Positions 1 through 10,000 of a DNA stretch of 64,000 nt are shown here, in pieces; position 1 is the first letter of the stretch; every line of letters starts with the position of its first letter. The notes under the pieces were generated by a model. The model was not told where the DNA came from. It saw only the letters and a list, made by a program, of their open reading frames with translations, and searched no databases. The DNA is taken from NCBI GenBank assembly GCA_020555865.1, contig JAJCJJ010000007.1, positions 94,449 to 158,448 on the forward strand. The letters are read 5' to 3'. This DNA comes from a bacterium 210917-DFI.7.65. GTDB lineage: Bacteria; Bacillota; Clostridia; Oscillospirales; Oscillospiraceae. A program made the position numbers and the translations under genes.

Positions 1-1
1 T

Positions 2-526
2 GCCTCCCAGGAGGATATGCGGGAGCGCACATTGGTGGTGGGCGGCTTTTCGAAGGCTTTTGCTATGACCGGCTGGCGCATGGGATATTTGTGCGGCCCA
101 AGGGAACTGGTGAAGCCTGCGGCGGCGCTGCATGGCTATGGCATTATGTCTGCTCCCACCGTGACCCAGCATGCGGCGATTGAGGCCATGCACAACGGCA
201 TGGAGGATATTGAGACCATGCGCATGGAATATGATGCGCGGCGCGCGCTTCTGGTGCGCGGCCTGCAGGAGATGGGGCTGCGGTGCAGCGAGCCGCAGGG
301 GGCGTTTTACTGCTTTCCCTATATCGGAGAGTTCGGATGTTCCGATGTGGAGTTCTGCCGGGCGCTGCTGCTGGAGGAGCAGGTAGCGATCATTCCCGGC
401 AGCGCTTTTGGACCTGGCGGCGCGGGTTATGCCCGTATATGCTATGCTGCTGAGCATGCAAAAATCGAGGAGGCCCTGCGCCGTATGGCACGCTTCCTCG
501 CGCGGCTGCGCACCGAAAGGGAGTGA
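2..526 (+). CDS. Pyridoxal-phosphate aminotransferase class I/II, C-terminal part (5' end outside window)
   Basis: Only the last 174 codons are present; the reading frame is open from base 2, so the gene starts before the window. The segment SKAFAMTGWRMGY holds the PLP-binding lysine (in SKAF), and the later ARICYA-type stretch carries the arginine that usually binds the substrate carboxylate. Enzymes of this fold move an amino group between amino acids and keto acids in the cytoplasm; the substrate cannot be told from this fragment. It is clearly related to the complete aminotransferase at 50145-51320 (same GFSKAFAMTGWR core). Its stop overlaps the GTG start of the next gene, so the two are translationally coupled. 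Confidence 0.9.
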   Translation, partial: ASQEDMRERTLVVGGFSKAFAMTGWRMGYLCGPRELVKPAAALHGYGIMSAPTVTQHAAIEAMHNGMEDIETMRMEYDARRALLVRGLQEMGLRCSEPQGAFYCFPYIGEFGCSDVEFCRALLLEEQVAIIPGSAFGPGGAGYARICYAAEHAKIEEALRRMARFLARLRTERE

Positions 527-1767
527 AAAGTGTGGAAAGATTTGCCCATCTCGGCCTTGCCCCAGCGGATATTCTGCTGCCGAACTGTAATTTGTCCAAG
601 TGGAGCGTGATCGCCTGCGATCAGTTCACGGCGCAGCCGGATTACTGGCGGCGGGTGGAGGAGCGAGTGGGAGACAGCCCCTCATCTCTGCGTCTTATTT
701 TACCGGAGGCGCGGCTACATGGCGATAATGAAACTGCCGGCGCGGAAAGGATTCATGCCGCGATGCAGCGCTATTTGGAACAAAATTTGTTTTATGCCTG
801 TCCGGATTCCATGGTTTGTGTGGAGCGCGCGGTCAGCGGCGGTGTGCGCCACGGGCTGGTATGCCGGATCGATTTGGAAGAATATGATTATCACCCGGGA
901 TGCCGCGCACTGATCCGGGCCACGGAGCGCACGGTGCTGGAGCGCATCCCGCCCCGGGTGAAGGTTCGCCGCGGCGCACCGCTGGAGCTGCCTCATACCA
1001 TGATTTTGGTGGATGATGGCGCGCGGCCTCTGTTTTCGCGCCTGACAGCGCGCCGGGAGCAGATGGAAAAACTCTATGGCTTTTCTTTGATGGAGGGCGG
1101 CGGCCGCATCGATGGATGGCGGGTCGATGCGGAAACTATGAAAGGTCTGGCAGAGGATTTGGCTTTTTTGCGCCGGGACACTGAGATGCTCTTTGCTGTG
1201 GGGGACGGCAACCATTCACTGGCTGCGGCCAAAGCGATTTACGAGGAAGAGAAGGCGCGCAGGCCCCGGGAGGAATGGCTGTCGCTTCCTTCGCGCTGGG
1301 CTTTGGCGGAAGTGGTCAGCCTGAACGATACCGGCGTGCAGTTTCTGCCGATTCACCGTATTGTGTTCGGCGTAGATGGCGAAGCGCTGCTGGCGGAGTT
1401 GCAGGCGGCGCTGCCCGATCGAGAAGACGGCGCAAGCAAAAACGCATCCATCCAGTGGCTCTGCCGGGGGCGGTGCGGTACGCTGAACGTGGCGCTTCCC
1501 GATGACGTGCTGCCGGTGGAATGGCTTCAGGAGAGTTTGGATCAGTATGTTGCCCGGCATGGCGGCAGTATGGACTATATTCACGATCCCGGTGCGGTGG
1601 AAGAGCTGAGCCTGCAGACGCGGGCCATTGGCTTTTTGCTGCCGCCTTTTCCCCGTGCGGCGCTCTTTCCCTATGTGAAACGCCGCGGCGCGCTGCCGCG
1701 TAAGACCTTTTCCATCGGCTGCAGCCGGGATAAACGCTATTATCTTGAAGCGCGGGCGCTGTTTTGA
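523..1767 (+). CDS. DUF1015 family protein
   Basis: A 414-residue protein of the DUF1015 family, whose biochemical role is unknown. Recognised by the N-terminal LSKWSVIACDQFTAQPDYW segment and the FAVGDGNHSLAAAK motif near the middle, both typical of the family; length is normal. The start is GTG at 523, overlapping the aminotransferase stop by 4 bases (GTGA). In related Clostridia DUF1015 genes often sit beside aminotransferase or serine-synthesis genes, which agrees with this context, but no reaction can be assigned. No signal peptide or membrane segment, so probably cytoplasmic. Confidence 0.85.
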   Translation: MKSVERFAHLGLAPADILLPNCNLSKWSVIACDQFTAQPDYWRRVEERVGDSPSSLRLILPEARLHGDNETAGAERIHAAMQRYLEQNLFYACPDSMVCVERAVSGGVRHGLVCRIDLEEYDYHPGCRALIRATERTVLERIPPRVKVRRGAPLELPHTMILVDDGARPLFSRLTARREQMEKLYGFSLMEGGGRIDGWRVDAETMKGLAEDLAFLRRDTEMLFAVGDGNHSLAAAKAIYEEEKARRPREEWLSLPSRWALAEVVSLNDTGVQFLPIHRIVFGVDGEALLAELQAALPDREDGASKNASIQWLCRGRCGTLNVALPDDVLPVEWLQESLDQYVARHGGSMDYIHDPGAVEELSLQTRAIGFLLPPFPRAALFPYVKRRGALPRKTFSIGCSRDKRYYLEARALF

Positions 1768-1786
1768 GCGCCGCGGAGGAACGAAC

Positions 1787-2665
1787 ATGAAAGAAATTAC
1801 GCTCGACGCCTATGGAAAACTAAATTTGACGCTGGATATTCTGGGCCGCCGGCCGGATGGATATCACGATCTGCGCATGGTGATGCAGAGCGTTTCCCTG
1901 TGCGACCGCGTGACGATCCGCGAGACGGAAAACGGACAGATTGCGCTGCGCACCAGCGCGTCCTATTTGCCGTGCGACCGGGGCAATTTGGCCTATCGCG
2001 CCGCGGAGGCGTTTTTTGCCGCGGTAGATGTGGCCAATCCCGGTGTGGCACTGTATGTTGAAAAGCGTATCCCTGTGTGCGCCGGAATGGCGGGCGGCAG
2101 CGCCGACGCGGCGGCGGTGCTGCGGGGCCTGCGGCGGATGTATGCGCCGCAGCTCTCCGTGGAAGAGCTGTGCCGGATCGGCGAGCGTGTGGGCAGCGAT
2201 GTGCCCTACTGTGTTTTCGGCGGAACGGCACTGGCCGAGGGGCGCGGCGAGATTTTGACGCGCCTTGCGCCGATACCGGAATGCTGGGCTGTACTGTGCA
2301 AGCCGGATTTTCCCATTTCCACACCGGAGCTGTTCGGCTGTGTGGACGCCAAAAAGCTGACCAGTCACCCGGATACCCCGGGCATGTGCGAGAGCTTGGA
2401 GCGGGGTGACCTGAACGGGGTTTTGCGGCGTGTGTACAATGTGTTTGAGGCGGTGCTGCCGGAAAAATACAGCGAAGTGTTTGTGATTAAAGATAAGCTG
2501 TTGGATCTGGGCGCCCTCAGCACCTGCATGACCGGCTCCGGCCCCACGGTCTTTGGATTGTTTGACAATGCGGCAGGTGCTGCGCAGACGGCGGAGCGGT
2601 TGCGGAGAGAATATCCTCAGACATTTTGTGCCGCCATGGTGAATCTGGGCGAACAATTTTTGTAA
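1787..2665 (+). CDS. ispE: 4-diphosphocytidyl-2-C-methyl-D-erythritol kinase
   Basis: IspE phosphorylates CDP-methylerythritol at the 2-hydroxyl with ATP, the fourth step of the MEP (non-mevalonate) isoprenoid pathway. The 292-residue protein is a GHMP kinase: the N-terminal YGKLNLTLDILGRRPDGYHDL signature, the glycine-rich ATP loop PVCAGMAGGSADAA (about residues 96-109) and the C-terminal MTGSGPTVFGLF motif are all present. ATG 1787 is chosen over the upstream in-frame ATG at 1745, which lies inside the previous gene, because GGAGGA at 1775-1780 is well placed. It follows the DUF1015 gene by 19 bases and probably shares its transcript. Confidence 0.95.
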   Translation: MKEITLDAYGKLNLTLDILGRRPDGYHDLRMVMQSVSLCDRVTIRETENGQIALRTSASYLPCDRGNLAYRAAEAFFAAVDVANPGVALYVEKRIPVCAGMAGGSADAAAVLRGLRRMYAPQLSVEELCRIGERVGSDVPYCVFGGTALAEGRGEILTRLAPIPECWAVLCKPDFPISTPELFGCVDAKKLTSHPDTPGMCESLERGDLNGVLRRVYNVFEAVLPEKYSEVFVIKDKLLDLGALSTCMTGSGPTVFGLFDNAAGAAQTAERLRREYPQTFCAAMVNLGEQFL

Positions 2666-2693
2666 AAAGCGGATAAATTGTATAAAATTGATT

Positions 2694-2746
2694 AACACCG
2701 TCCACAATGGAGTTGCTTTTGAAAAAACTCTACATAGGACGGTGTT
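2694..2746 (+). promoter_or_regulatory. Inverted repeat overlapping the spoIIR ribosome binding site
   Basis: Perfect 10-base arms at 2694-2703 (AACACCGTCC) and 2737-2746 (GGACGGTGTT), separated by 33 bases and followed by four T. The right arm contains the AGGA that would serve the ATG at 2752. It could act as a long-loop terminator after ispE or as a hairpin masking the spoIIR ribosome binding site; the sequence cannot decide. Confidence 0.5.
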
Positions 2747-2751
2747 TTTCT

Positions 2752-3390
2752 ATGAAACAGTGGCGTGATACGAGAAGGTTGGGAAAATGGATTGCGGTTT
2801 CTCTTTTGGTGGGACTGGCGATTTCGCTTTTGTGGGGTGTATGGTCGCTGCAGCGTCAGCAGGCGCTGGCGCAGGAAGTGATTCGCCTACATGTGATCGC
2901 GGCCTCAGATAGCGATGCGGACCAGGCACTGAAACTGCAGGTGCGTGATGCGGTGCTGGCACAGGCTACAGACTGGCTGGCCGGTACAACAGATCGGGAT
3001 GAGGCGGAAGATATTCTGCGCACACATCTGGCAGAGTTGCGGGATACAGCGCAGGCCACTGTGCAGTTGCAGGGGTGTGAAGATGTGGTGGAAGCGTGGC
3101 TGACGCCGGAAAGCTATCCTACGCGGGATTACGGCGCTTTTGCTCTGCCGGGCGGCGAATATCTGAGCCTGCGCATCATCATCGGCGAGGGTGCGGGGCA
3201 CAACTGGTGGTGCGTGGTATTTCCTCCGCTGTGTACCACGGCGGCGGCTGGAGATATGGAAGAAGCGGCCCGGGATGCCGGATTGTCTGAGGATGATGTG
3301 GCCCTGATCACCCGCTCTGACGAAGGTTATACATTGAAATTCAAATCCATTGAGCTGTGGGAACAGTGGACAGCGGGATGGAAAAAATGA
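2752..3390 (+). CDS. spoIIR: Stage II sporulation protein R
   Basis: SpoIIR is the secreted forespore signal that triggers SpoIIGA to process pro-sigma-E in the mother cell. The 212-residue protein has an N-terminal hydrophobic segment (WIAVSLLVGLAISLLWGVW) acting as signal or anchor, then the family hallmark EVIRLHVIAASDSDADQALKLQVRD and the CVVFPPLC segment. ATG 2752 is preferred to ATG 2707: 2707 has no ribosome binding site, lies between the arms of an inverted repeat, and would add 15 residues before the signal segment. A forespore (sigma-F) promoter is expected, but I could not identify one confidently. Confidence 0.92.
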   Translation: MKQWRDTRRLGKWIAVSLLVGLAISLLWGVWSLQRQQALAQEVIRLHVIAASDSDADQALKLQVRDAVLAQATDWLAGTTDRDEAEDILRTHLAELRDTAQATVQLQGCEDVVEAWLTPESYPTRDYGAFALPGGEYLSLRIIIGEGAGHNWWCVVFPPLCTTAAAGDMEEAARDAGLSEDDVALITRSDEGYTLKFKSIELWEQWTAGWKK

Positions 3391-3633
3391 CCGTTTTCTG
3401 GCGGCTGCGGTCTCAGTATGCCTTCTCGGCGGCAGCAATCGCAGCCGGACCGATGCGGTGCCGTCGCCGTTCCGGCATGGGGCGGATGCGTGTGCGCAGC
3501 GCAGCAGTCTATCCCGGCAGATGCGCTGACGGCTCTTTCGGCATCAGGTACGAGAATCCCTCTTTTCGCTTTCCGATGTGTGTGCTATAATATCGGCAAA
3601 AATGACATGAGAAAAGCGGGAGGGTACACGAAG
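3391..3633 (+). other. Intergenic region between spoIIR and addB
   Basis: This 243-base gap has open frames but none convincing. One frame starts with an ATG at 3387 that overlaps the spoIIR stop and runs to 3590 (67 codons, very Arg-rich, no known motif). Another is merely the upstream extension of the addB frame. A TATAAT -10 box lies at 3586-3591 with only a weak -35 (TTTTCG) 17 bases upstream, presumably driving addB. Confidence 0.4.
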
Positions 3634-6600
3634 ATGGCGCAGCAGGGGTTAACGATTTTGATGGATCGGGCACGAACAGGAAAAAGCGCGGCTCTTTGGC
3701 GTGAAATCGCTGCAGAGGGGCTGAAAGGGCGACAGATGCTGCTGGTGCCGGAGCACGCATCCCATCAGGCGGAGCGGGATCTGTGCCGCGCCTGCGGCAA
3801 TCGGGCTTCCCGTCATGCTGCGGTGGCCAGCTTCCGCTGGTTGGCGGCGGATGTGCTGGAGTACGCCGGCGGTGCAGGGGACACTATGCTGGATGGCGGC
3901 GGAAAAATTTTGACCATGTACCGTGCTCTGCAGAAGAATCTGAGCGTCCTGAAGCTCTACCGCCGCCCTTCCCAGCGGGCGGCTTTTTTGGAACAGCTCA
4001 TCCATTTGGACGATGAGCTGCGTTCTTATCAGGTGAGCGCGGAAGACCTGCTGGCGCGCCGCGGCGCCGTGTCCGGCCCGCTGGCGGATAAACTGCAGGA
4101 CCTTGCTCTGATCTGCGGGTCCTATGAAGCACTGCTCACCGAAAACGGCCGGGACTGCCGCGATTTGATGGACCGCCTGCTGGACGCGTTGAAAACCGAA
4201 AAAGGGCAGGATTATTTCCGCGGTATGCGCATTTATGCCGACGGGTTTCTTTATTTCAATGCCCGGGAGGAAGAGGTACTGCGCTGCATGATCCGCTGCG
4301 CCGAATCGGTCACCGTGACGCTGTTGGGGGACCGGGAACGCACCGGGGGGATTTACGATGTGGCACAAAAGGTACGGGGGCGTCTTGTCCGCATTGCTGC
4401 GGAAGAAGGGCGGCCCTGCCGCACCATTGCTTCGCCGCTGCGCGGGGAAAAACAGGGAGATGCGGCTCTGCGTCATCTGGAGCAGGCTTTTTTCGGGAAC
4501 ATGAAGCCCTTTGGCGCGCCGACGGATGCCATTCGCCTGTGCGCGGCGGAGAACACCTATGCCGAGGTGGAACATGCGGCGGCACAGATCCGCACGCTGC
4601 TTTGCACTGGACAGTGCCGCTGCCGGGATATTCTGGTGTGCGCCCGCAATATGCCCGATTATGAGGCTACCATTGAAAATGTGTTTGAACGCTATGAGAT
4701 CCCGGTGTTTTTGAATCGCAGCCGGGATATTTTGGAAAAACCTGTGGTGGCCCTGGTGCTGGCAGCGCTGGACACGGTTTCCGGCGGCTGGGAATATGAG
4801 GATGTATTCCGCTATCTCAAAACCGGTATGGCTGGCATCTCGCTGGAAGCGTGTGATGCGCTGGAAAACTATGTGCTCAAGTGGGACCTGCGCGGCAGCG
4901 CCTGGACGCGGGATGCGCCCTGGACAGCGCACCCGGAGGGATATGGCGCTGAAGAGAACGAAGAGAGCTGCGCCCTCCTTGCCTCGCTCAATGCGGTGCG
5001 GGAGACTGTGCGTGCGCCGTTGATGACGCTGCAGCGAGCTGTGCAGGAGCGGCAGGGCGCCCGCGCTCAGGCTGCGGCGCTATATGCTTTTTTGGAGACG
5101 ATCCGGCTGCCGGAGCAGCTGCAGGAGAAAACAGCGCGCTTTCGCGCCATGGGGGAAAACAAACTGGCCGATGAATATGCCCAGGTTTGGCGTATTTTGT
5201 GCGATGTGTTGGATCAGTTTGTGCTGATTTTGGGCGAACTTCCCTTGGAGCGGGGCGAGTTTGGACGGCTTTTGAAGCTGGTGCTGACACAGTATGATGT
5301 GGGCACCATTCCTGCAGCGCTGGATCAGGTTAGCGTAACGGAAATCACCCGCAATGATCGGCGGGGCTATCCGTATGTGTTTTTTCTGGGCGTCAATGAT
5401 CATGTGCTGCCTGCGGCGGGAAGCCCGGGCGGTATTCTCACCGACAGCGACCGGGCTGAGCTTTTGGCCCAATCGCTGCGTCTGGCGCCTTTTGGCATGG
5501 AGCAGATGGACATGGAGCTAATGCACCTGTATGCCGCTTTGGGGCAGGCGGAACGCCGGTTGTATGCAAGCTGGGCCGCTGCGGATGCCGGCGGAACGGA
5601 GCTGCGGCCGGCCTTTGCCGTCGGGCGCATCCGGGGGCTGTTTCCGGATCTGAACGTGGAAACGTCCGGGCCGGAACGGCTGCTGGCCGCGCCGGTGAGC
5701 GCGCTGGAAGAAGCGGGCCGGCAGGGCGGCGGCGCGCTGTGGGATTATTTTGCCGGCCGGCAGGACTGCGCGCCGGCCATGGCCGCCATGGAGCGCGCCC
5801 GCACTATGGAGCGGGGCCGCCTGTCACCGGCGGCGGTGCGCACGCTGTATGGCGAAAATATCCGTATGTCCGCTTCTCGCATGGATAAGATCAACGCCTG
5901 CCATTTTGCCTTTTTTATGGAATACGGCCTGAAAGCAAAGGAACGCCGCAAAGCGGGATTGGACGCGCCGGAAATCGGAACCTTCCTTCACTATCTGTTG
6001 GAAAATACGGCCCGGGAGGCCAGACTGCGCGGCGGCTTTGAATGCCTGCGCCGGGAGGAACTGCACGGGCTGATCAGGGGCTATATCGACCGCTTTGCGG
6101 CGGAGCAGCTGGGCGGCCTGGAAGACAAAAGCGCACGTTTCCGCTACTTGTTTAACCGGTTGAAAAAAACGGCGTATGCTATTGTGGACAATGTGGCTGC
6201 AGAGTTGGCTGTGTCGGATTTTGTGCCGTTGGCGTTTGAGCTGGAATTCGGCGAAAAGGGCGTGCTGCCCGCCGTGTCGATCCGCTCCGGAGATACTGCT
6301 TTGCGCGTGGGCGGAAAGGTGGACCGGGTGGACGGTTGGCTTAAAGACGGAAAACTCTATCTGCGCGTGGTGGATTACAAGACTGGCAAAAAGAAATTTG
6401 ATCTTTCAGAAATTTTGCATGGCGTGGGCGTGCAGATGCTGCTGTATTTGTTTGCGCTGGAGCGCCAGGGGCTGGCGGCTCTGGGCGGAGGCGAAGTGAA
6501 GGAGATCGTGGGAGCGGGCGTGGAGTATCTTCCCGCGCGGGATGCGATCCTCACCATGGACCGCGGCGCCAGCGAAGCGCAGATCGCGGATGCTATGGAA

Positions 6601-7005
6601 AAAGAACTCAAGCGCAGCGGCATGTTTTTGTACAACGCCGAGGTGCTCGAGGCCATGGAACACGGCTGCACGCAGGAGCCGCACTTCCTGCCCCTGAGCG
6701 TGAAAAAAGACGGCACCATCGCCGACGGCGTGGCCACGGCGGCACAGCTGGGCAAGCTGAGCCGCTATGTGGACCGCTTGCTCAAAAACATTGCTGCGGA
6801 AATGGGGAGGGGCAACATCGACGCCGATCCCAATTACCAGAGCGAAAGCAAAAACGCATGCACCTACTGTGCCTTTGCTTCGGCCTGCCATTTTGAAGAA
6901 GGGCGCGGGCGGGACCGCAAACGCTATATTGCCTCGGTGAAGGAGAGCGCGTTTTGGGAAGCGCTGGATTGTATGAAGGACATGGATGCCGGAGGGGAGG
7001 AATGA
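3634..7005 (+). CDS. addB: ATP-dependent helicase-nuclease subunit AddB
   Basis: AddB pairs with AddA to resect double-strand DNA ends and load RecA at Chi-like sites. This 1123-residue protein has a degenerate N-terminal Walker A (ARTGKS), a C-terminal RecB-type nuclease motif VVDYKTGK, and the iron-sulfur cluster cysteines: one in INACHFAFF and three in ACTYCAFASACHF (C-x2-C-x5-C). These are the AddB hallmarks. ATG 3634 is chosen for GGGAGGG at 3617-3623; the frame stays open upstream to 3418, but that part lacks codon-like character. The addA start lies 3 bases after the stop, so the two are co-translated. Confidence 0.93.
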   Translation: MAQQGLTILMDRARTGKSAALWREIAAEGLKGRQMLLVPEHASHQAERDLCRACGNRASRHAAVASFRWLAADVLEYAGGAGDTMLDGGGKILTMYRALQKNLSVLKLYRRPSQRAAFLEQLIHLDDELRSYQVSAEDLLARRGAVSGPLADKLQDLALICGSYEALLTENGRDCRDLMDRLLDALKTEKGQDYFRGMRIYADGFLYFNAREEEVLRCMIRCAESVTVTLLGDRERTGGIYDVAQKVRGRLVRIAAEEGRPCRTIASPLRGEKQGDAALRHLEQAFFGNMKPFGAPTDAIRLCAAENTYAEVEHAAAQIRTLLCTGQCRCRDILVCARNMPDYEATIENVFERYEIPVFLNRSRDILEKPVVALVLAALDTVSGGWEYEDVFRYLKTGMAGISLEACDALENYVLKWDLRGSAWTRDAPWTAHPEGYGAEENEESCALLASLNAVRETVRAPLMTLQRAVQERQGARAQAAALYAFLETIRLPEQLQEKTARFRAMGENKLADEYAQVWRILCDVLDQFVLILGELPLERGEFGRLLKLVLTQYDVGTIPAALDQVSVTEITRNDRRGYPYVFFLGVNDHVLPAAGSPGGILTDSDRAELLAQSLRLAPFGMEQMDMELMHLYAALGQAERRLYASWAAADAGGTELRPAFAVGRIRGLFPDLNVETSGPERLLAAPVSALEEAGRQGGGALWDYFAGRQDCAPAMAAMERARTMERGRLSPAAVRTLYGENIRMSASRMDKINACHFAFFMEYGLKAKERRKAGLDAPEIGTFLHYLLENTAREARLRGGFECLRREELHGLIRGYIDRFAAEQLGGLEDKSARFRYLFNRLKKTAYAIVDNVAAELAVSDFVPLAFELEFGEKGVLPAVSIRSGDTALRVGGKVDRVDGWLKDGKLYLRVVDYKTGKKKFDLSEILHGVGVQMLLYLFALERQGLAALGGGEVKEIVGAGVEYLPARDAILTMDRGASEAQIADAMEKELKRSGMFLYNAEVLEAMEHGCTQEPHFLPLSVKKDGTIADGVATAAQLGKLSRYVDRLLKNIAAEMGRGNIDADPNYQSESKNACTYCAFASACHFEEGRGRDRKRYIASVKESAFWEALDCMKDMDAGGEE

Positions 7006-7008
7006 GTT

Positions 7009-10000
7009 ATGGGTGTGCGTTTGACGGAAGAACAGCAGGAGGCGGTGCGTAACCGGGGCGGAAGCCTGCTGGTGTCCGCCGCGGCAGGCAGCGGAAAAAC
7101 CAAGGTGCTGGTAGAACGATTGTTTCGCTATATCACGGACGAAGAGGATCCGGCGGATGTGACGGATTTCCTGATTATTACATATACCAAGGCGGCGGCT
7201 GCGGAGCTGCGCATGAAAATTGCCGCGGAGCTGTCCGAACGCCTGGCGGAAGATGCAGGAAATCTCCACTTGCATAAACAGGCTATGCTGATCTACCGCG
7301 CCGATGTACGTACGGTGGATTCTTTTTGCACCGCCTTGCTGGGGGAAAACATCCAGCTGGTTGGCGGCGAGAAGGATTGCGCCCTGACGCCGGATTTCCG
7401 CGTGCTGGATGAACGGGAAGCCGATCTTCTGCGCCGCCAGGTGCTGGGGCGGGTGCTGGAAACGTTTTATGAGGAAATGGATGAAGGCGCGGCGGAATTG
7501 GCGGATACCATCGGCGCCGGACGGGATGACACGGCGCTGGAAGAATTGGTGCTGCAAATTTTCTCCAAGCTGCAAAGCCATGCCTATCCACTGCGCTGGC
7601 TGGCTGAGCAGGAGGAATACTGGAGCGCCATTCCCGCGCAGGTGGAGCGGACGCCCTTTGGCCGGGAACTGATTGCCGACGCCCAGGCGACGCTGCGTTA
7701 TTGGAGCGCTATGTTTTCGGACGTCTGCCGGGAGATGGAAAGCGATGAAACGCTGGCGGCGAAGTATCTGCCCTCGTTCTCCGCTGCACGGGAGAGTATG
7801 GAAGATTTCCTCGCCCGTCTGGAGCAGGGATGGGACACGGCGCGTGAGGGAGAAATCCTGTTTCCCCGCCTGGGTGTGGTGCGGGGCGAGAACGCACAGA
7901 AGGAGCGGGCAAAGGCCCTGTGGGATGAGTGCAAAAAGGACTGCGAGAAAGTGCGCAGGCGCTTTTCTGTTTCCGGCGCGGAGCTGCGCGACGATTTGCA
8001 GCGCATGGCTCCGGCCATGCTGGCGCTGCTGCGCCTGACAGAGACCTTTGCGCAGGGTTATGCTGCTGAAAAGCTGCGCCGCAACGCTACAGATTTTTCG
8101 GATCAGGAGCATTTTGCGCTGGCGCTTCTGATGGATGAAACGGGTAAGCCCACGGAGTTGGGGCGCGCGGTATCTGCGCGTTACCGCGAAATTATGATCG
8201 ACGAATTCCAGGACACCAACGAAGTGCAGAATCAGATTTTTGCGGCCGTATCCCGGGAGGAAAAGAATTTGTTCATGGTGGGGGATATGAAGCAGTCCAT
8301 CTATCGCTTCCGCCTGGCCGACCCCACGATTTTCCTGCGCCACTATCAGGCAGACCCTCTGTTCAGTCAGGCGAAGGAGGGGCAGGAGCGCAAGCTGCTG
8401 CTCAGCCGTAATTTCCGCTCCCGCCGGGAGATTTTGGATGCGGCCAACTTTGTATGCGCCAACCTGATGAGTCCGGAAGTGGGGGAAATGGCTTACACGG
8501 AAGACGAGGCCCTGCATTTCGGAGCGGAGTACTATGTAGAGCGCTCCGGCTGCGACACGGAATTCTATTTGGTGGACCATCCCAAAAAAGATGCGGAAGC
8601 CGAGGCAAAAGAAGAGGTCAAATGCGCTGAAACGGAAGCGCGCTTTGTGGCCTGCCGCATTCGGGCACTGCTGGACGAACCGTTTCTTGTGCAGGATGAG
8701 GCGGGCGGGCTGCGCCCTGTGCGGGAGGAGGACATCGTCATTCTGCTGCGTTCTCCCGGTGCGCGGCAGAAGCTCTATGAGCGGGTGCTTTCCGAGCAGA
8801 GGATCGCCTGCTCCGCTGAGGGCGGTGAAGAATTTTTCTCTGCGATGGAGGTCGCTGTGGTGTATGCCATGCTGCAGCTCATCGACAACCCGCACCAGGA
8901 TGTGCCGCTGATCTCCGTGCTGCGCTCGCCGGTGTTTGCCTTTGCGCCGGACCGGCTGGCGGAGATTCGAGCCCGCTGTCCGAAAGGAGACTTTTTCACT
9001 GCGCTGCAGTGCGACGAAGGGGCAGATACCCGGCGTTTTCTGGAGGATCTGGAGCAGCTGCGCTTTCTGGCTCCGGATATGAGCGTGCACCGGCTGCTCT
9101 GGCATTTGTATAACCGCTGGAATGTGCTGGGGGTATTCGGCGCCATGGACGGCGGCGCGGAGCGCCGCGGTCGGCTGGTGACGCTGTACGAGCATGCCCG
9201 CAATTTTGAGACGGCGGGCTACCGGGGGCTGTTTCCTTTTGTGAGCCACCTGCGCGCTCTGCTGGAAGCGGGGGAGAGTATTCCTGCCGCTGCGTCCCAG
9301 GTGCGCCGGGGTGTACGGCTGATGAGCATACATAAATCCAAAGGGCTTGAGTTCCCTGTGGTGATTTTGGCGGAGCTGAATAAAAGTTTTAATAAAAGCG
9401 ACGTGCAAGCTCCAGTGCTGATGCATCCGGAACTGGGACTGGGCCCGGTGTGTATTGATCTGGAACGCAAAATCCGCTACAGCACCGTGGCCCGGGACGC
9501 CGTGGCCCACCGGCAGCTGCGGGAGCAGAAAAGCGAGGAGCTGCGGGTTCTGTATGTGGCGCTGACCCGGGCCAAGGAAAAGCTGATCCTGGTGGCGGCC
9601 ATGCGCAGTGCTGCCGGTGTGGTCAAGCGCCTGCTGCCCCGGGCGGAGTGTCCGGTGCCGCCGGCAGTGGTGGCGGGCTGCGGCAGCATGGCGCAATGGG
9701 TGTTGCTGCCCCTGCTGTGCCGCACGGAGTCCTATCCGCTGCGCCAGGCGGCGGACATGGAAGCGGCGGCCTGCGACAACAGCGGTATTCCCTGGCGCGT
9801 TGCCTGGGTGGATGGGGCGGAGTACTGCCAGCGCTGCCGCCTGCCGGCCCGGGCGGAAGAGCTTGCGTGCGCCGATCCTGCGCCGACGTTCGATCCCGCG
9901 CTCTTGTCCTTTCAATACGGCCACCGGCCGGAAACGCGCATTCCTTCCAAACTGACGGCTACCCAGCTGAAAGGACGGCTCATTGACCAGCGCCTGGCAG

